NCBI RefSeq assembly: GCF_900475285.1 | Contig: NZ_LS483370.1 | Location: forward strand, 2,432,001-2,496,000 | Reading direction: 5' to 3' | Length of the DNA stretch: 64,000 nucleotides | DNA from: Pseudomonas taetrolens | GTDB lineage: Bacteria; Pseudomonadota; Gammaproteobacteria; Pseudomonadales; Pseudomonadaceae | Shown here: piece by piece, positions 26,591 to 35,156 of the stretch | How the letters are laid out: every line of letters begins with the position of its first letter | How positions within the stretch are numbered: position 1 is the first letter of the stretch | Notes under the pieces: generated by a model | What the model was told of the DNA's origin: nothing | Databases searched by the model: none | Seen by the model: only the letters and a program-made list of their open reading frames with translations | Made by a program: the position numbers and the translations under genes

Positions 26591-27961
26591 ATGGCGCATC
26601 AAACCCTTGCCCAGCGTTTTTCAGCCACGTTTGTCGAGCAGATCGTCAACGGCACCTATCGCATCGGCGACCGCTTGCCGTCCCTTCGCGAGTGCATGCG
26701 CCTGCACGGATACTCCAAGAACACAGTGATCAACGCTTATGAGTTGCTGACGACCCAAGGCTATGTCGAGGCCCGGCACGGTCAGGGCTTTTTCGTCAAA
26801 ACCGGGACGGCAAAAAGCGCCGAACCCGAAGATCCGCCGCCCTATGCGCGAGCCATGGACACGATTTGGTTAATGCGCCAGCAATTTGTCCGCGAGCCGG
26901 GACATTCCCCGTTGGGCGAAGGCTTTCCGCCGGTCGAATGGCTGATGGACATGCGCCTGGACCGGTTTACCCGACAGATCATGCGCACCGGTGTCACCAC
27001 CCTGTTTCGCTACGGCAATCGCCTGGGCAACCCCGGGCTACGTCAGCATCTGGTGCAAAAGCTTGCCGGCTACACCATCGCAGCCACACCCCGGCAGATT
27101 GTCACGACCCATGGTGCCAACCACGCGCTGGATTTGATCATTCGCCGTTTCGTGGCCCCCGGCGACTGCGTACTGGTTGAAAACCCGGGTTACTACCCGT
27201 TGTTTGGCAAATTGCAATTGCAGGGCGCACGCATGCTGGCCGTTCCGCGGCTGGCCGACGGGCCAGACATCGATGTGCTCAGACACGTGCTGAAAACACA
27301 GCGGCCCAAGCTCTTTTTCATTCAGTCGGTCGGGCATAACCCAACCGCTTCGGATATTTCCCCCAGCAAGGCCCATCAGTTGGTGCAAATTGCTGAAGAG
27401 CACCAACTGATACTGGTCGACGACGATGCGCTCGCCGACTACAAACCGACCTCGGCAATCAGGGTGTCGGCACTGGATCAGCTCAAGCGCACGCTCTATG
27501 TCGGCAGTTTTTCCAAGTCGATATCAGCGGCATTGCGCGTAGGCTTCATTGCCGGCAACAAAGAGGTGATTGATGAACTGGGTGACTTGAAGATGCTCTT
27601 GCACACCAGCTCATCGGAGTTCTGCGAACGCGCAGTGGATGTCATCCTTGGCGAGGGGCATTTCCTGCGACATCTGATGCGCTTGCAGGAACGCGCCAGA
27701 ACAGCGACGGCCCAGAGCTTGCAGTTACTTGACGACATCGGCGCCGAGGTTTTTGCCCGCCCCGAACAAAGCCTTTACCTGTGGGCAAGATTCCCATCGT
27801 TTGATGATGCAAGAGAGCTGACGCGAAAGCTGCTGCCCAAAGGTTTCATGATTGCCCCCGGGCATATTTTTTCGCCTGTGCAATCAGACGTTAACCCATG
27901 GACGAGACTGAATGTCGCCTATCTGAACAACCCGTTGTTGAAGGCGGCGCTTTCCAGGTGA
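26591..27961 (+). CDS. MocR-family regulator (GntR HTH plus aminotransferase-like domain)
   Basis: 456 residues. An N-terminal GntR winged helix (QRFSATFVEQIVNGTYRIGDRLPSLRECM, KNTVINAYELLTTQGYV) is joined to a fold-type I PLP aminotransferase domain. The PLP site has VDDDALADY and the lysine motif VGSFSKSISAALRVGF. MocR regulators sense amino-type ligands or PLP through this domain. Transcribed away from mvaA with repeated GTACC half-sites between, so it probably controls mevalonate use. That would be an unusual regulator for this pathway. Confidence 0.85.
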   Translation: MAHQTLAQRFSATFVEQIVNGTYRIGDRLPSLRECMRLHGYSKNTVINAYELLTTQGYVEARHGQGFFVKTGTAKSAEPEDPPPYARAMDTIWLMRQQFVREPGHSPLGEGFPPVEWLMDMRLDRFTRQIMRTGVTTLFRYGNRLGNPGLRQHLVQKLAGYTIAATPRQIVTTHGANHALDLIIRRFVAPGDCVLVENPGYYPLFGKLQLQGARMLAVPRLADGPDIDVLRHVLKTQRPKLFFIQSVGHNPTASDISPSKAHQLVQIAEEHQLILVDDDALADYKPTSAIRVSALDQLKRTLYVGSFSKSISAALRVGFIAGNKEVIDELGDLKMLLHTSSSEFCERAVDVILGEGHFLRHLMRLQERARTATAQSLQLLDDIGAEVFARPEQSLYLWARFPSFDDARELTRKLLPKGFMIAPGHIFSPVQSDVNPWTRLNVAYLNNPLLKAALSR

Positions 27962-28036
27962 GGGTTGGCCGATACGGACCCGGCGGCTGTGATTTTTGCT
28001 GAGACTGCCAGGGTTTCTGTATTCAACGACGCGGTT

Positions 28037-28072
28037 TGTATCGCTACGTATCAGCAGGCGGCTCTGATACGT
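28037..28072. promoter_or_regulatory. GTATC direct repeats and palindrome ahead of the DUF2790-dipZ unit
   Basis: TGTAT at 28037-28041 and CGTAT at 28047-28051 are 10 bp apart, start to start. ACGTATCAG at 28046-28054 is also an exact inverse of CTGATACGT at 28064-28072. The 10 bp spacing is typical for OmpR-type regulators, and the same half-site recurs at 29888, 32031 and 35078. Confidence 0.6.
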
Positions 28073-28203
28073 GGCGATTTACACGTGCGTGTTCTCGACA
28101 CAGACAAGATACCTCGCAGGCTTTTAATAGGTTCATCGAGGCCAATCTGCACCGCCTCGGTTCAACCCAACGAACTGCCTATTGAAGCCTTGAGGGAACC
28201 GCC

Positions 28204-28467
28204 ATGAACACCAAAGCCATCTACGCCACCTTCCTGTTTGCCGCCCTGAGCCTGTGCACGCTTTCAGCCCGGGCCGAAACCAGTGTCACCCCGAAGCCCT
28301 ACAGCTACGGCTCGCAGCTGGACATCAAGAAAGTGCTGTCGCTCAAGCAAGAGGCCACAACGGGCTGCGGCATTGTCGATGCCCGCATGACCTACCTGGA
28401 TTCTCACGACAAGGTCCAGGTTATGAGCTACCGAACATTTGCTGACGGCTGCATCGGGGAAAACTGA
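28204..28467 (+). CDS. DUF2790 small exported protein
   Basis: 87 residues with a Sec signal peptide (cleavage near LSARAET, about residue 24). The mature part has YGSQLDIKKVLSLKQEATTGCGIVDARMTYLDSHDKVQVMSYRTFADGC, the DUF2790 pattern (LDI.KV, C-G-V-V-.A.M.Y.DS.G). DUF2790 genes in Pseudomonas are often found close to metal-responsive two-component systems. Ribosome site GAGGGAACC. It opens the copper-linked locus, downstream of the GTATC repeats. Function unknown; two conserved cysteines may form a disulfide or bind metal. Confidence 0.8.
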   Translation: MNTKAIYATFLFAALSLCTLSARAETSVTPKPYSYGSQLDIKKVLSLKQEATTGCGIVDARMTYLDSHDKVQVMSYRTFADGCIGEN

Positions 28468-28514
28468 GTCTTGGTTGACCTGCCGACACTGCCTTTTGAT
28501 ACAGGAAGCCACTC

Positions 28515-28544
28515 ATGAACAGCCTCACCTGTTTTACACGGTGA
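28515..28544 (+). other. Possible 9-codon leader ORF overlapping the dipZ start region
   Basis: An ATG with a good ribosome site (ACAGGAAG) opens a frame MNSLTCFTR and stops at TGA 28542-28544. This overlaps an in-frame GTG for dipZ (28541) and ends six bases before its first ATG (28550). It could be a translational coupler, or a sign that dipZ once started here and suffered a frameshift. Confidence 0.35.
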
Positions 28545-28549
28545 CCCGC

Positions 28550-29800
28550 ATGCTACTTATCGCGTTTCTGGGCGGCATATTGACCGTTCTCAGCCCCTGC
28601 ATCCTGCCCGTCGTGCCGTTCCTGTTCGCGGGTGTTGACCGCTCTCGCGCCTCGATCCTGCTGACTCTGGGCGGCATGGTCTTGACCTTCGCCCTGATCT
28701 CGAGCCTGGCGGTGGTGAGCAGTGAGTGGGTGGTGCACGCCAGTCACAGCGGCCGTCAGGTCGCTCTGGTCGTGATGGCGTTGTTCGCCTTGTCATTGCT
28801 TTCGGCGCGTATCGGCGGCTGGCTGGCCCGGCCATTCGTATGGCTGGGCAACCGGATCTCGCCCGACACGCGCACGATGTCCGCCCCGCTGAGGTCAGTG
28901 CTGATCGGTATCGCCACGGGGCTGCTGTGGGCGCCGTGCGCTGGTCCGATCCTAGGGGTCATCCTCACGGGGGCCATGCTGCAAGGTGCCAATGTACACA
29001 CCAGCCTGTGGTTGGTGGCCTATGGCCTGGGCAGCGCGTTGTCTCTTGGAACCTTGATCTTCGCCGGTCGCGGCCTGGTCAATCGTCTGAAAGCGTCAAT
29101 CCCGATCACTGGCGTGTTACGTCGCGGGGCCGGAGTCGCGGTACTGGCTGCGGTATCGGTGATGTTCACCGGAGCCGACAAAACCTTGCTGGCCGGCACC
29201 TCATCCGAAAGCGTCAGCCGTATCGAGAACAGGGTACTGAGTGCCGTACCGAAAATGCTCGATTACCTGGTCAGCAAGGGCAGGGCCGACATGCGCCTTG
29301 CTCCTGCACAGCGCGCGATGCCGTCGTTATCCGGCGCGGTCGATTGGCTCAACTCGCCAGCACTGAGCAGTGAGTCGCTCAAGGGCAAAGTGGTGCTGGT
29401 GGATTTCTGGACTTACGATTGCATCAATTGCCAGCGCACGCTGCCTTACGTGAAAGGCTGGGCGAGAAAGTACGAGAAGGACGGTCTCGTGGTCATCGGC
29501 GTCCATACCCCGGAATACGGCTATGAACGGATCATTGACAACGTCAAGGATCAGGTCAGGAAGCTCGACATCACCTATCCGGTGGCCATCGATAATAACT
29601 ACGCGATCTGGAATAACTATGGTAACCAGTACTGGCCTGCTCACTACCTGATCGACGCCACGGGGCAGGTGCGTTACACCCACTTCGGTGAAGGGGGCTA
29701 TGACACTCAGGAGAAGCAGATTCAGACATTACTGGCGGAGGCGAAATCCGGGAACACTACTCAGATGCCGGATGCCAGCCCGTCGCAGCCCCATCGGTGA
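28550..29800 (+). CDS. dipZ: DipZ-like CcdA/thioredoxin fusion protein
   Basis: 416 residues from the ATG at 28550 (GTG at 28541 possible). A CcdA/DsbD-like membrane domain with six segments carries the paired cysteines C17 (LSPCILPVVPF) and C130 (WAPCAGPIL). After a linker, a thioredoxin-like domain has C291-I-N-C294 (YDCINCQRTLPY). Such proteins move reducing power across the membrane to periplasmic thiols. M. tuberculosis DipZ has a further C-terminal domain that is absent here. Placed beside a copper-RiPP system, it could keep precursor or metallochaperone cysteines reduced. That is an inference. Confidence 0.8.
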   Translation: MLLIAFLGGILTVLSPCILPVVPFLFAGVDRSRASILLTLGGMVLTFALISSLAVVSSEWVVHASHSGRQVALVVMALFALSLLSARIGGWLARPFVWLGNRISPDTRTMSAPLRSVLIGIATGLLWAPCAGPILGVILTGAMLQGANVHTSLWLVAYGLGSALSLGTLIFAGRGLVNRLKASIPITGVLRRGAGVAVLAAVSVMFTGADKTLLAGTSSESVSRIENRVLSAVPKMLDYLVSKGRADMRLAPAQRAMPSLSGAVDWLNSPALSSESLKGKVVLVDFWTYDCINCQRTLPYVKGWARKYEKDGLVVIGVHTPEYGYERIIDNVKDQVRKLDITYPVAIDNNYAIWNNYGNQYWPAHYLIDATGQVRYTHFGEGGYDTQEKQIQTLLAEAKSGNTTQMPDASPSQPHR

Positions 29801-29867
29801 ATGGTGTGTTTCACGGCACCCGGGGCGAAGGCTTTAGCAAAACGATCAGCCCGGGATTTGCATCTGC

Positions 29868-29902
29868 GTGTATCCATGCGGCGCTCGATACACTGCAATA
29901 CA
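29868..29902. promoter_or_regulatory. TGTAT repeats ahead of the response regulator
   Basis: On the minus strand two TGTAT half-sites (ATACA at 29888-29892 and 29898-29902 on the plus strand) are spaced 10 bp. GTGTATC at 29868-29874 is also an exact inverse of GATACAC at 29887-29893. This suggests autoregulation by the encoded OmpR-type protein. Confidence 0.6.
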
Positions 29903-29970
29903 AAGCCCGGCGGGCAGATGCCTCGTGCCTCGGTATGCTGGGAAACTGCACACACTGAGAGGTTGAAGGG

Positions 29971-30711
29971 ATGGAACACATCGATCATGTGTTAATCGTC
30001 GATGATGATCGCGAGATCAGAGAACTGGTGGGCAACTACCTGACGAAAAACGGATTGCGCACCACGGTGGTGGCAGACGGCCGCCAGATGCGCGCTTTTC
30101 TGGACGCCAATCAGGTTGACCTGATCGTGCTCGACATCATGATGCCGGGCGATGACGGTCTCTTGCTGTGCCGCGAACTGCGGGCCGGCAAGCACAAGAA
30201 GACGCCGGTGTTGATGCTGACCGCGCGCAACGATGAAACCGACCGCATCATCGGCCTGGAGATGGGCGCCGATGACTACCTGAGCAAGCCGTTCTCTGCC
30301 CGTGAGTTACTCGCACGAATCAACGCCGTACTCCGGCGCACGCGAATGCTGCCGCCCAATCTGGTGGTCAGCGAGAGCGGCCGGCTGTTGGGGTTCGGTC
30401 GCTGGCGTCTCGATACCACCGCTCGCCACCTGCTTGACCAGGACGACACCCTGGTCGCCCTGAGCGGGGCCGAATACCGTCTGCTGCGGGTTTTCCTCGA
30501 TCACGCACAACGGGTACTCAGTCGCGATCAATTGCTCAATCTGACCCAGGGTCGCGACGCCGACTTGTTCGATCGCTCCATCGACCTGCTGGTCAGCCGT
30601 CTGCGTCAGCGCTTGCTGGATGACGCCCGTGACCCGGCCTACATCAAGACGGTGCGCAGTGAGGGGTACGTGTTCACCTTTGCCGTCGAAATCCTGCCGG
30701 AGCAACCATGA
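29971..30711 (+). CDS. OmpR-family response regulator, probable copper/RiPP locus regulator
   Basis: 246 residues. The receiver domain has acidic residues D11-D13 (VLIVDDDRE), phospho-acceptor D55 (IVLDIMMPG) and the lysine in DDYLSKPFSARELL. The C-terminal winged helix is LSGAEYRLLRVFLDH to RSEGYVF. Start at the ATG at 29971. The stop overlaps the kinase start (ATGA). Its own upstream region and three others in the locus carry TGTAT pairs 10 bp apart, the spacing used by OmpR-type dimers. It is the natural candidate to control dipZ, the maturation operon and the precursor. Confidence 0.9.
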   Translation: MEHIDHVLIVDDDREIRELVGNYLTKNGLRTTVVADGRQMRAFLDANQVDLIVLDIMMPGDDGLLLCRELRAGKHKKTPVLMLTARNDETDRIIGLEMGADDYLSKPFSARELLARINAVLRRTRMLPPNLVVSESGRLLGFGRWRLDTTARHLLDQDDTLVALSGAEYRLLRVFLDHAQRVLSRDQLLNLTQGRDADLFDRSIDLLVSRLRQRLLDDARDPAYIKTVRSEGYVFTFAVEILPEQP

Positions 30712-32015
30712 ATCGCGTGCTGCACTGGCCGCGCACGCTGGCCTCACGCCTGTCCTTGATCTTTCTTGTCGGCCTGATTCTCGCGCAGGCCCTGTCATTC
30801 GGAGCCCAGTATTACGAGCGCTACGAGAGCGCGAAGTCGATGATGCTGGGTAACCTCGAAACCGACGTCTCGACCTCCATCGCCATTCTCGACCGTTTGC
30901 CCGCGGCTGAGCGCCCGGGCTGGCTCGAGCGCCTGCAACGCACTAACTACGGCTATCTGTTGAAAGAGCGCGACCCCGGCGTGCCCATGGACCGGGACAA
31001 TCTGCCGATCGCCGTACACTCGATCAAAGACGCCCTCGGCCATGACTATGAGTTGACGTTCGAGGAAATTCCCGGTCCCCGACAACATTTCCAGGCGCAG
31101 TTGCAGCTGAGCGACGGCAACCCTGTCACCCTCGACGTCTGGCCCGCGATGATGCCACTGTCGCCATGGTTACCCATTGCCCTGTTCGGTCAGTTCGTCC
31201 TGATGATTGGCTGCACCTGGCTCGCCGTCAGAATTGCCGTTCGGCCACTGACCCGGCTGAGCGAGGCGGTCGAAAAGCTCGACCCCAATGCGCATCCGGT
31301 GCGCCTGGATGAAAGCGGCCCCACCGAAGTGGCACATGCGGCCAAGGCCTTTAACACCATGCAGGAACGTATCGCGGCCTACCTCAAGGAACGCATGCAA
31401 CTGCTCGCGGCCATCTCCCATGACCTGCAAACGCCGATTACCCGCATGAAGCTGCGCGCGGAGTTCGCCGACGATTCAATCGAGAAGGACAAACTGGTCC
31501 ATGACCTCAACGAAATAGAACACCTGGTGCGTGAAGGCATTGCCTATGCGCGGAGCATTCATGGAGCGACCGAGGCCAGTTGCCGGATCAATCTTGATTC
31601 GTTCCTCGACAGCCTGGTGTTTGACTATCAGGACACCGGCAAGGCCGTGACCCTGGCCGGGAAAAGTGGCGCAATCATCGACACCCGCCCCCATGCCCTG
31701 CGACGGATTCTGGTCAATCTGGTGGACAACGCGGTGAAGTTCTCCGGTGCCGCCGAAGTGCGGGTGGAAGGGCAGAGCCCTGCCGGCCTGTCGATCAAGG
31801 TACTGGATCGTGGCCCGGGGATTTCCGAGGACGTGTTGCACGAAGTCCTCAAACCGTTCTATCGCGTAGAGAACTCCCGCAACCGCAGTACCGGCGGTAC
31901 CGGCCTGGGGCTGGCCATCGCTCAGCAATTGGCCGAGGCCATTGGTGGCTCGCTGACCCTGAGCAACCGCGAAGGCGGGGGGCTCTGCGTGACGTTGCGT
32001 CTGACGGCCCGGTAA
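30708..32015 (+). CDS. Sensor histidine kinase partner of the 29971 regulator
   Basis: 435 residues. Membrane segment at about 13-35, a periplasmic sensor loop of roughly 120 residues, a second segment near 156-176, HAMP linker (VRPLTRLSEAVEKL), H-box with H238 (LLAAISHDLQTPITRMKLR) and the catalytic N (LVNLVDNAVKFS), G1 (LDRGPGISED) and G2 (TGGTGLGLAIAQQLAEAIGG) boxes. Coupled to the regulator by ATGA. The periplasmic loop has no cysteine and few histidines, so a direct copper site like that of CusS is not obvious. The signal remains open. Confidence 0.9.
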   Translation: MNRVLHWPRTLASRLSLIFLVGLILAQALSFGAQYYERYESAKSMMLGNLETDVSTSIAILDRLPAAERPGWLERLQRTNYGYLLKERDPGVPMDRDNLPIAVHSIKDALGHDYELTFEEIPGPRQHFQAQLQLSDGNPVTLDVWPAMMPLSPWLPIALFGQFVLMIGCTWLAVRIAVRPLTRLSEAVEKLDPNAHPVRLDESGPTEVAHAAKAFNTMQERIAAYLKERMQLLAAISHDLQTPITRMKLRAEFADDSIEKDKLVHDLNEIEHLVREGIAYARSIHGATEASCRINLDSFLDSLVFDYQDTGKAVTLAGKSGAIIDTRPHALRRILVNLVDNAVKFSGAAEVRVEGQSPAGLSIKVLDRGPGISEDVLHEVLKPFYRVENSRNRSTGGTGLGLAIAQQLAEAIGGSLTLSNREGGGLCVTLRLTAR

Positions 32016-32030
32016 TACATCAGCGGCTTT

Positions 32031-32045
32031 TGTATGGCACTGTAT
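32031..32045 (+). promoter_or_regulatory. TGTAT direct repeat ahead of the maturation operon
   Basis: TGTAT at 32031-32035 and again at 32041-32045, exactly 10 bp apart, lie just after the kinase stop and about 140 bp before the next gene. They match the repeats at the other three promoters of this locus, so the operon from 32188 probably has its own regulated promoter. Confidence 0.6.
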
Positions 32046-32187
32046 CGACCACTGCCGTGCACACACAACATTGCACAACGGCGGGTTTCAGACATCACGG
32101 ACATACACGCACTTGCAAGACTCCCAACGGTCGGCTGGCCATCCGGACGCCCCGGATGGCCAAGGCCATTGCCACAGGAGTTTTGCC

Positions 32188-32811
32188 ATGACGCCCCAAC
32201 CCTTCAAAGGCTGGCCTCTGTTCAGCCTGCTTGCAGTGTTCATCCTGATAATGAGCGCGCTGGCCGTGGCGCTGCAGCCAGACCTGATCGAGGGACTGCG
32301 CAGCGCCATTCGCGCCACTGCACGCTCATCCTTTGTCCTGTTTCTCACGGCTTTTACCGCCTCCGCCTTTGCTGTCCTGATCCCTTCGCCTGTCACTAAA
32401 GCCCTGGTGCGCGAGCGACGTTTTATCGGGCTGGCCTTCGCCTTTTCCCATGCCGTTCATGCCGTATTGATCTATGCCTACGGGCAACTGAACACCGGGT
32501 TCTGGCCGATGCGCTCGCTCATCGACAACACCCCGGGCACGGTCGCCTATGGATTCATTCTGCTCATGGCGATCACCTCGTTCAAAGGTCCGGCACAACT
32601 GCTGGGAGCAAAAGCCTGGAAGACCCTGCATACCACCGGCCTGTGGATCATCGTTGCCGTGTTCGCCTACGCCAACTTCAAACGCATCCCCATGAGTGCC
32701 TGGTACATCCTGCCGTTCGGCATGGTCTGTGCCGCGGTCGCCATTCGCCTGGTGGGCAAGTTGGCCCAGGCCAACAAGCGCCGCCAGCAACCCGCAAGGG
32801 CTGCAGCCTAG
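32188..32811 (+). CDS. Ferric-reductase-like transmembrane protein
   Basis: 207 residues from the ATG at 32188 with ACAGGAG ahead. Six hydrophobic segments contain RRFIGLAFAFSHAVHAVLIYAYG and KTLHTTGLWIIVAVFAYANF. The paired histidines in the first (SHAVHAV) and the lone one in the second (LHTTG) fit the heme-binding ferric-reductase/MsrQ membrane fold. First gene of an operon continuing with DoxX, MNIO and DUF2063 genes. It may supply electrons at the membrane or reduce Cu(II) to Cu(I). The role in this system is inferred, not known. Confidence 0.7.
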   Translation: MTPQPFKGWPLFSLLAVFILIMSALAVALQPDLIEGLRSAIRATARSSFVLFLTAFTASAFAVLIPSPVTKALVRERRFIGLAFAFSHAVHAVLIYAYGQLNTGFWPMRSLIDNTPGTVAYGFILLMAITSFKGPAQLLGAKAWKTLHTTGLWIIVAVFAYANFKRIPMSAWYILPFGMVCAAVAIRLVGKLAQANKRRQQPARAAA

Positions 32812-32844
32812 CCCGAATCCGAACCGATCACAGAGGATCAAACC

Positions 32845-33369
32845 ATGCACGCAACCCCTACATCCGCCCTGAAGTGGCTTCACCTGAACCTTGATCGCGC
32901 CGCAGGCTGGGTTGCCCCCCTCAGCCTGCGAGTGTTCCTGGCGTGGGAGTTTTTCGAGGCTGGCCTGCAAAAGTGGAACGGCGAAAATTGGTTCCAGGAC
33001 ATCCAGTCCGCTTTTCCTTTTCCATTCAACCATGTCCCGGCGACGCTGAACTGGCAGCTCTCGATGTGGGCCGAACTGCTCTGCGCCATTGCCTTGTTTG
33101 CAGGCCTGGGAACACGTCTCTCGGCCTTTATCCTGATCGTGGTCACGCTCGTGGCGACCGCAACCGTCCACTGGCCAGCCGATTGGTCGACATTCAGCGA
33201 ACTGGCCCGGGGCTACGCCATCAGCAACACAGGCTACGGCAACTACAAACTGCCTCTGATTTACCTTGTGGCGCTCGTGCCGCTGCTCTTTACCGGCGCA
33301 GGAAAGCTGAGCCTGGACGCGCTCATCGCACGATATTTCAGATTGGCGACGACCTTGGGCGCGAAGTAA
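32845..33369 (+). CDS. hvfX: DoxX-family membrane protein, HvfX/GigD-like
   Basis: 174 residues with four predicted membrane segments. The DoxX pattern is seen in [20 protein letters not shown] and in [20 protein letters not shown]. DoxX-family genes accompany DUF692 and DUF2063 genes in the gig/buf/hvf copper- and gold-responsive operons, where the product is named HvfX, GigD or BufD. It lies 33 bp after the ferric-reductase-like gene and 53 bp before the maturase gene. Its molecular role is not established in any of these systems. Confidence 0.8.
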   Translation: MHATPTSALKWLHLNLDRAAGWVAPLSLRVFLAWEFFEAGLQKWNGENWFQDIQSAFPFPFNHVPATLNWQLSMWAELLCAIALFAGLGTRLSAFILIVVTLVATATVHWPADWSTFSELARGYAISNTGYGNYKLPLIYLVALVPLLFTGAGKLSLDALIARYFRLATTLGAK

Positions 33370-33422
33370 CTCTGGGGGCTCGGAAGCTCATTTTCCTGAT
33401 ACAGAATCGGAGCATTCAACGT

Positions 33423-34283
33423 ATGCGAACAACTCTCTCACCATCCATGCCGGCAGGCGCAGGGCTCGGACTACGCCGTGCACTGCTGAATATGCTGCGT
33501 GACGCCCCCAGCGGTGATTTCGACTTTCTGGAAGTGGCCCCGGAAAACTGGATCGGCATCGGTGGCGCTCACGGTGACGCCCTGCAGTCGCTTGCCGAAC
33601 GCTACCCGCTGTCGTGCCACGGCCTGTCCCTGTCGCTCGGGGGCAGTGCTGCGCTCGACACAGACTTTTTGCAGCAGATTCGCGGATTTCTCGACCGTTT
33701 CAACGTGCCGTTTTACAGCGAGCACCTGAGCTACTGCAGCGACGACGGGCATCTGTACGACCTGTTGCCTTTGCCATTCACCGAAGAGGCGGTTTTTCAT
33801 GTCGCGGCGCGGATCCGTTGCGCACAGGACATCCTCGGGCGACGGTTGGCGGTGGAGAACGTCTCCTACTACGCTGCAGCCCATCAGGACATGGATGAAC
33901 TGGCCTTCACCAATGCGGTACTGCGCGAAGCCGACTGCGACCTCTTGCTCGACGTCAATAATGTGTACGTTAACTCGGTGAATCACGGGTTTGACCCTAA
34001 GGCTTTTCTGGCGGGCGTGGAACCCGGCCGGGTGATCGCCATGCATGTGGCCGGTCATTATGATGAAGCCGACGACTTGATCATCGACAGTCATGGCGCT
34101 GCGGTGAAACCCGTGGTCTGGTCGCTGCTGGCGCAAGCCTATGGGCTGTTTGGTACGAAGCCGACACTGCTTGAACGCGATTTCAATTTCCCTCCTTACG
34201 CAGCGCTGGTCGCCGAGCTGGATACCATCCGGCGGCTGCAAGGCGAGGCAAACGCACTGGTGCGGGAGGCCCACAATGGTTGA
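33423..34283 (+). CDS. hvfB: MNIO-family (DUF692) RiPP maturase, HvfB/BufB-like
   Basis: 286 residues from the ATG at 33423. The DUF692 TIM-barrel signatures are present: [69 protein letters not shown], and [19 protein letters not shown]. The His, Asp, Asn and Glu residues in these motifs are the ligands of the multinuclear iron site in MNIO enzymes. The family turns precursor-peptide cysteines into oxazolone/thioamide or thiooxazole groups. The stop overlaps the partner gene by 8 bp. The EGKCG precursor gene about 1 kb downstream makes this function very likely here. Confidence 0.9.
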   Translation: MRTTLSPSMPAGAGLGLRRALLNMLRDAPSGDFDFLEVAPENWIGIGGAHGDALQSLAERYPLSCHGLSLSLGGSAALDTDFLQQIRGFLDRFNVPFYSEHLSYCSDDGHLYDLLPLPFTEEAVFHVAARIRCAQDILGRRLAVENVSYYAAAHQDMDELAFTNAVLREADCDLLLDVNNVYVNSVNHGFDPKAFLAGVEPGRVIAMHVAGHYDEADDLIIDSHGAAVKPVVWSLLAQAYGLFGTKPTLLERDFNFPPYAALVAELDTIRRLQGEANALVREAHNG

Positions 34284-35046
34284 CATCTCGCCGGACTTGC
34301 ACAGCCAGCAGCTTGCGTTGACCCGTTACCTGCGCGACCCGGACCGCCATGCACCGCCTGCGGGGATGGATGCCGCGAGGGCGAGCATCTACCTCGACCT
34401 GGTATTCAACAATCTGTCGGGCGTGCTGGGCGGAACATTTCCGGTGCTGATTGCAGTGCTGGGTGAGGCTGGCTGGCGTGACCTGATACGACGATTCCTG
34501 CGTGAGCACCGGGCGAAAACACCGTATTTCGGTGAAATCGCGCAGGAGTTTGTGGCATTTGTCGCCTGCCTGGAGGTGTCGTCAGATCAAGCACAACCCG
34601 GGTATCCGTTCCTGCCTGAGCTCGCCCATTACGAGTGGGTGGAGATGGCCTTGCAACAGTTCGAAGCGCCGCCGTTTCAGGGGGGCGATATCGAGCACAT
34701 GCTTGATCGCCCGCTCAGGCTATCACCGCTCGCCTGGCCGCTGGCCTACACCTGGGCCGTACACCGCCTCGGGCCCGGGCACCTGCCGGACGTAGCGCCG
34801 GAACAGCCAACCTTACTGTTGATCCGGCGCTTGCCGGCAGGGCAGGTGCGGTTCTGCGAACTCAGTCCGCTGGCATGGCGTCTGCTGCAGCGAATCGAGC
34901 AATTCCCTGAACTGAATGGTCAGGCGCAGTTGCAGGGTTTGGCCGGGGAGGCCGGCGCGACAGATTTGCCCCGCTTCATGGCCGATGCACGGGTGCTCCT
35001 GGACCAGCTGCATGAGCAGGCCGTCGTCGGCGTGGTGGAGGCGTGA
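34276..35046 (+). CDS. hvfC: DUF2063 (HvfC/BufC-like) RiPP maturation partner
   Basis: 256 residues starting inside the end of hvfB (8 bp overlap), so tightly coupled. The N-terminal DUF2063 domain ([41 protein letters not shown]) is followed by a C-terminal part with [19 protein letters not shown], typical of HvfC/BufC. These partners bind the precursor and present it to the MNIO enzyme. Despite the domain's older label of putative DNA-binding, a peptide-recognition role is the current view. Confidence 0.9.
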   Translation: MVDISPDLHSQQLALTRYLRDPDRHAPPAGMDAARASIYLDLVFNNLSGVLGGTFPVLIAVLGEAGWRDLIRRFLREHRAKTPYFGEIAQEFVAFVACLEVSSDQAQPGYPFLPELAHYEWVEMALQQFEAPPFQGGDIEHMLDRPLRLSPLAWPLAYTWAVHRLGPGHLPDVAPEQPTLLLIRRLPAGQVRFCELSPLAWRLLQRIEQFPELNGQAQLQGLAGEAGATDLPRFMADARVLLDQLHEQAVVGVVEA

Positions 35047-35077
35047 CCGTGCCTTCTATCAAGCGCGGCCCTGCCTT

Positions 35078-35156
35078 TGTATCGCGGTGTATCGGCGGGA
35101 CGTATCCCGGGGTTGGCTTACAAATGCGTTTGCCACGGGATACATCAGGGATACAT
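35078..35156. promoter_or_regulatory. TGTATC repeats in the promoter region of the RiPP precursor
   Basis: TGTATCG at 35078-35084 and again at 35088-35094, exactly 10 bp apart. A second pair in the opposite orientation (ATACAT at 35140 and 35151, spaced 11 bp) follows, with another GTATCCC at 35102. This 285 bp gap separates hvfC from the precursor gene. The precursor thus probably has its own promoter under the local regulator. Confidence 0.6.

Noticed and set aside
34276..35046. DUF2063 protein as a DNA-binding regulator of the locus
   Set aside because: The old domain label says putative DNA-binding, but in hvf/buf/gig operons this protein works with the MNIO enzyme. The locus already has an OmpR-type regulator with matching repeats.
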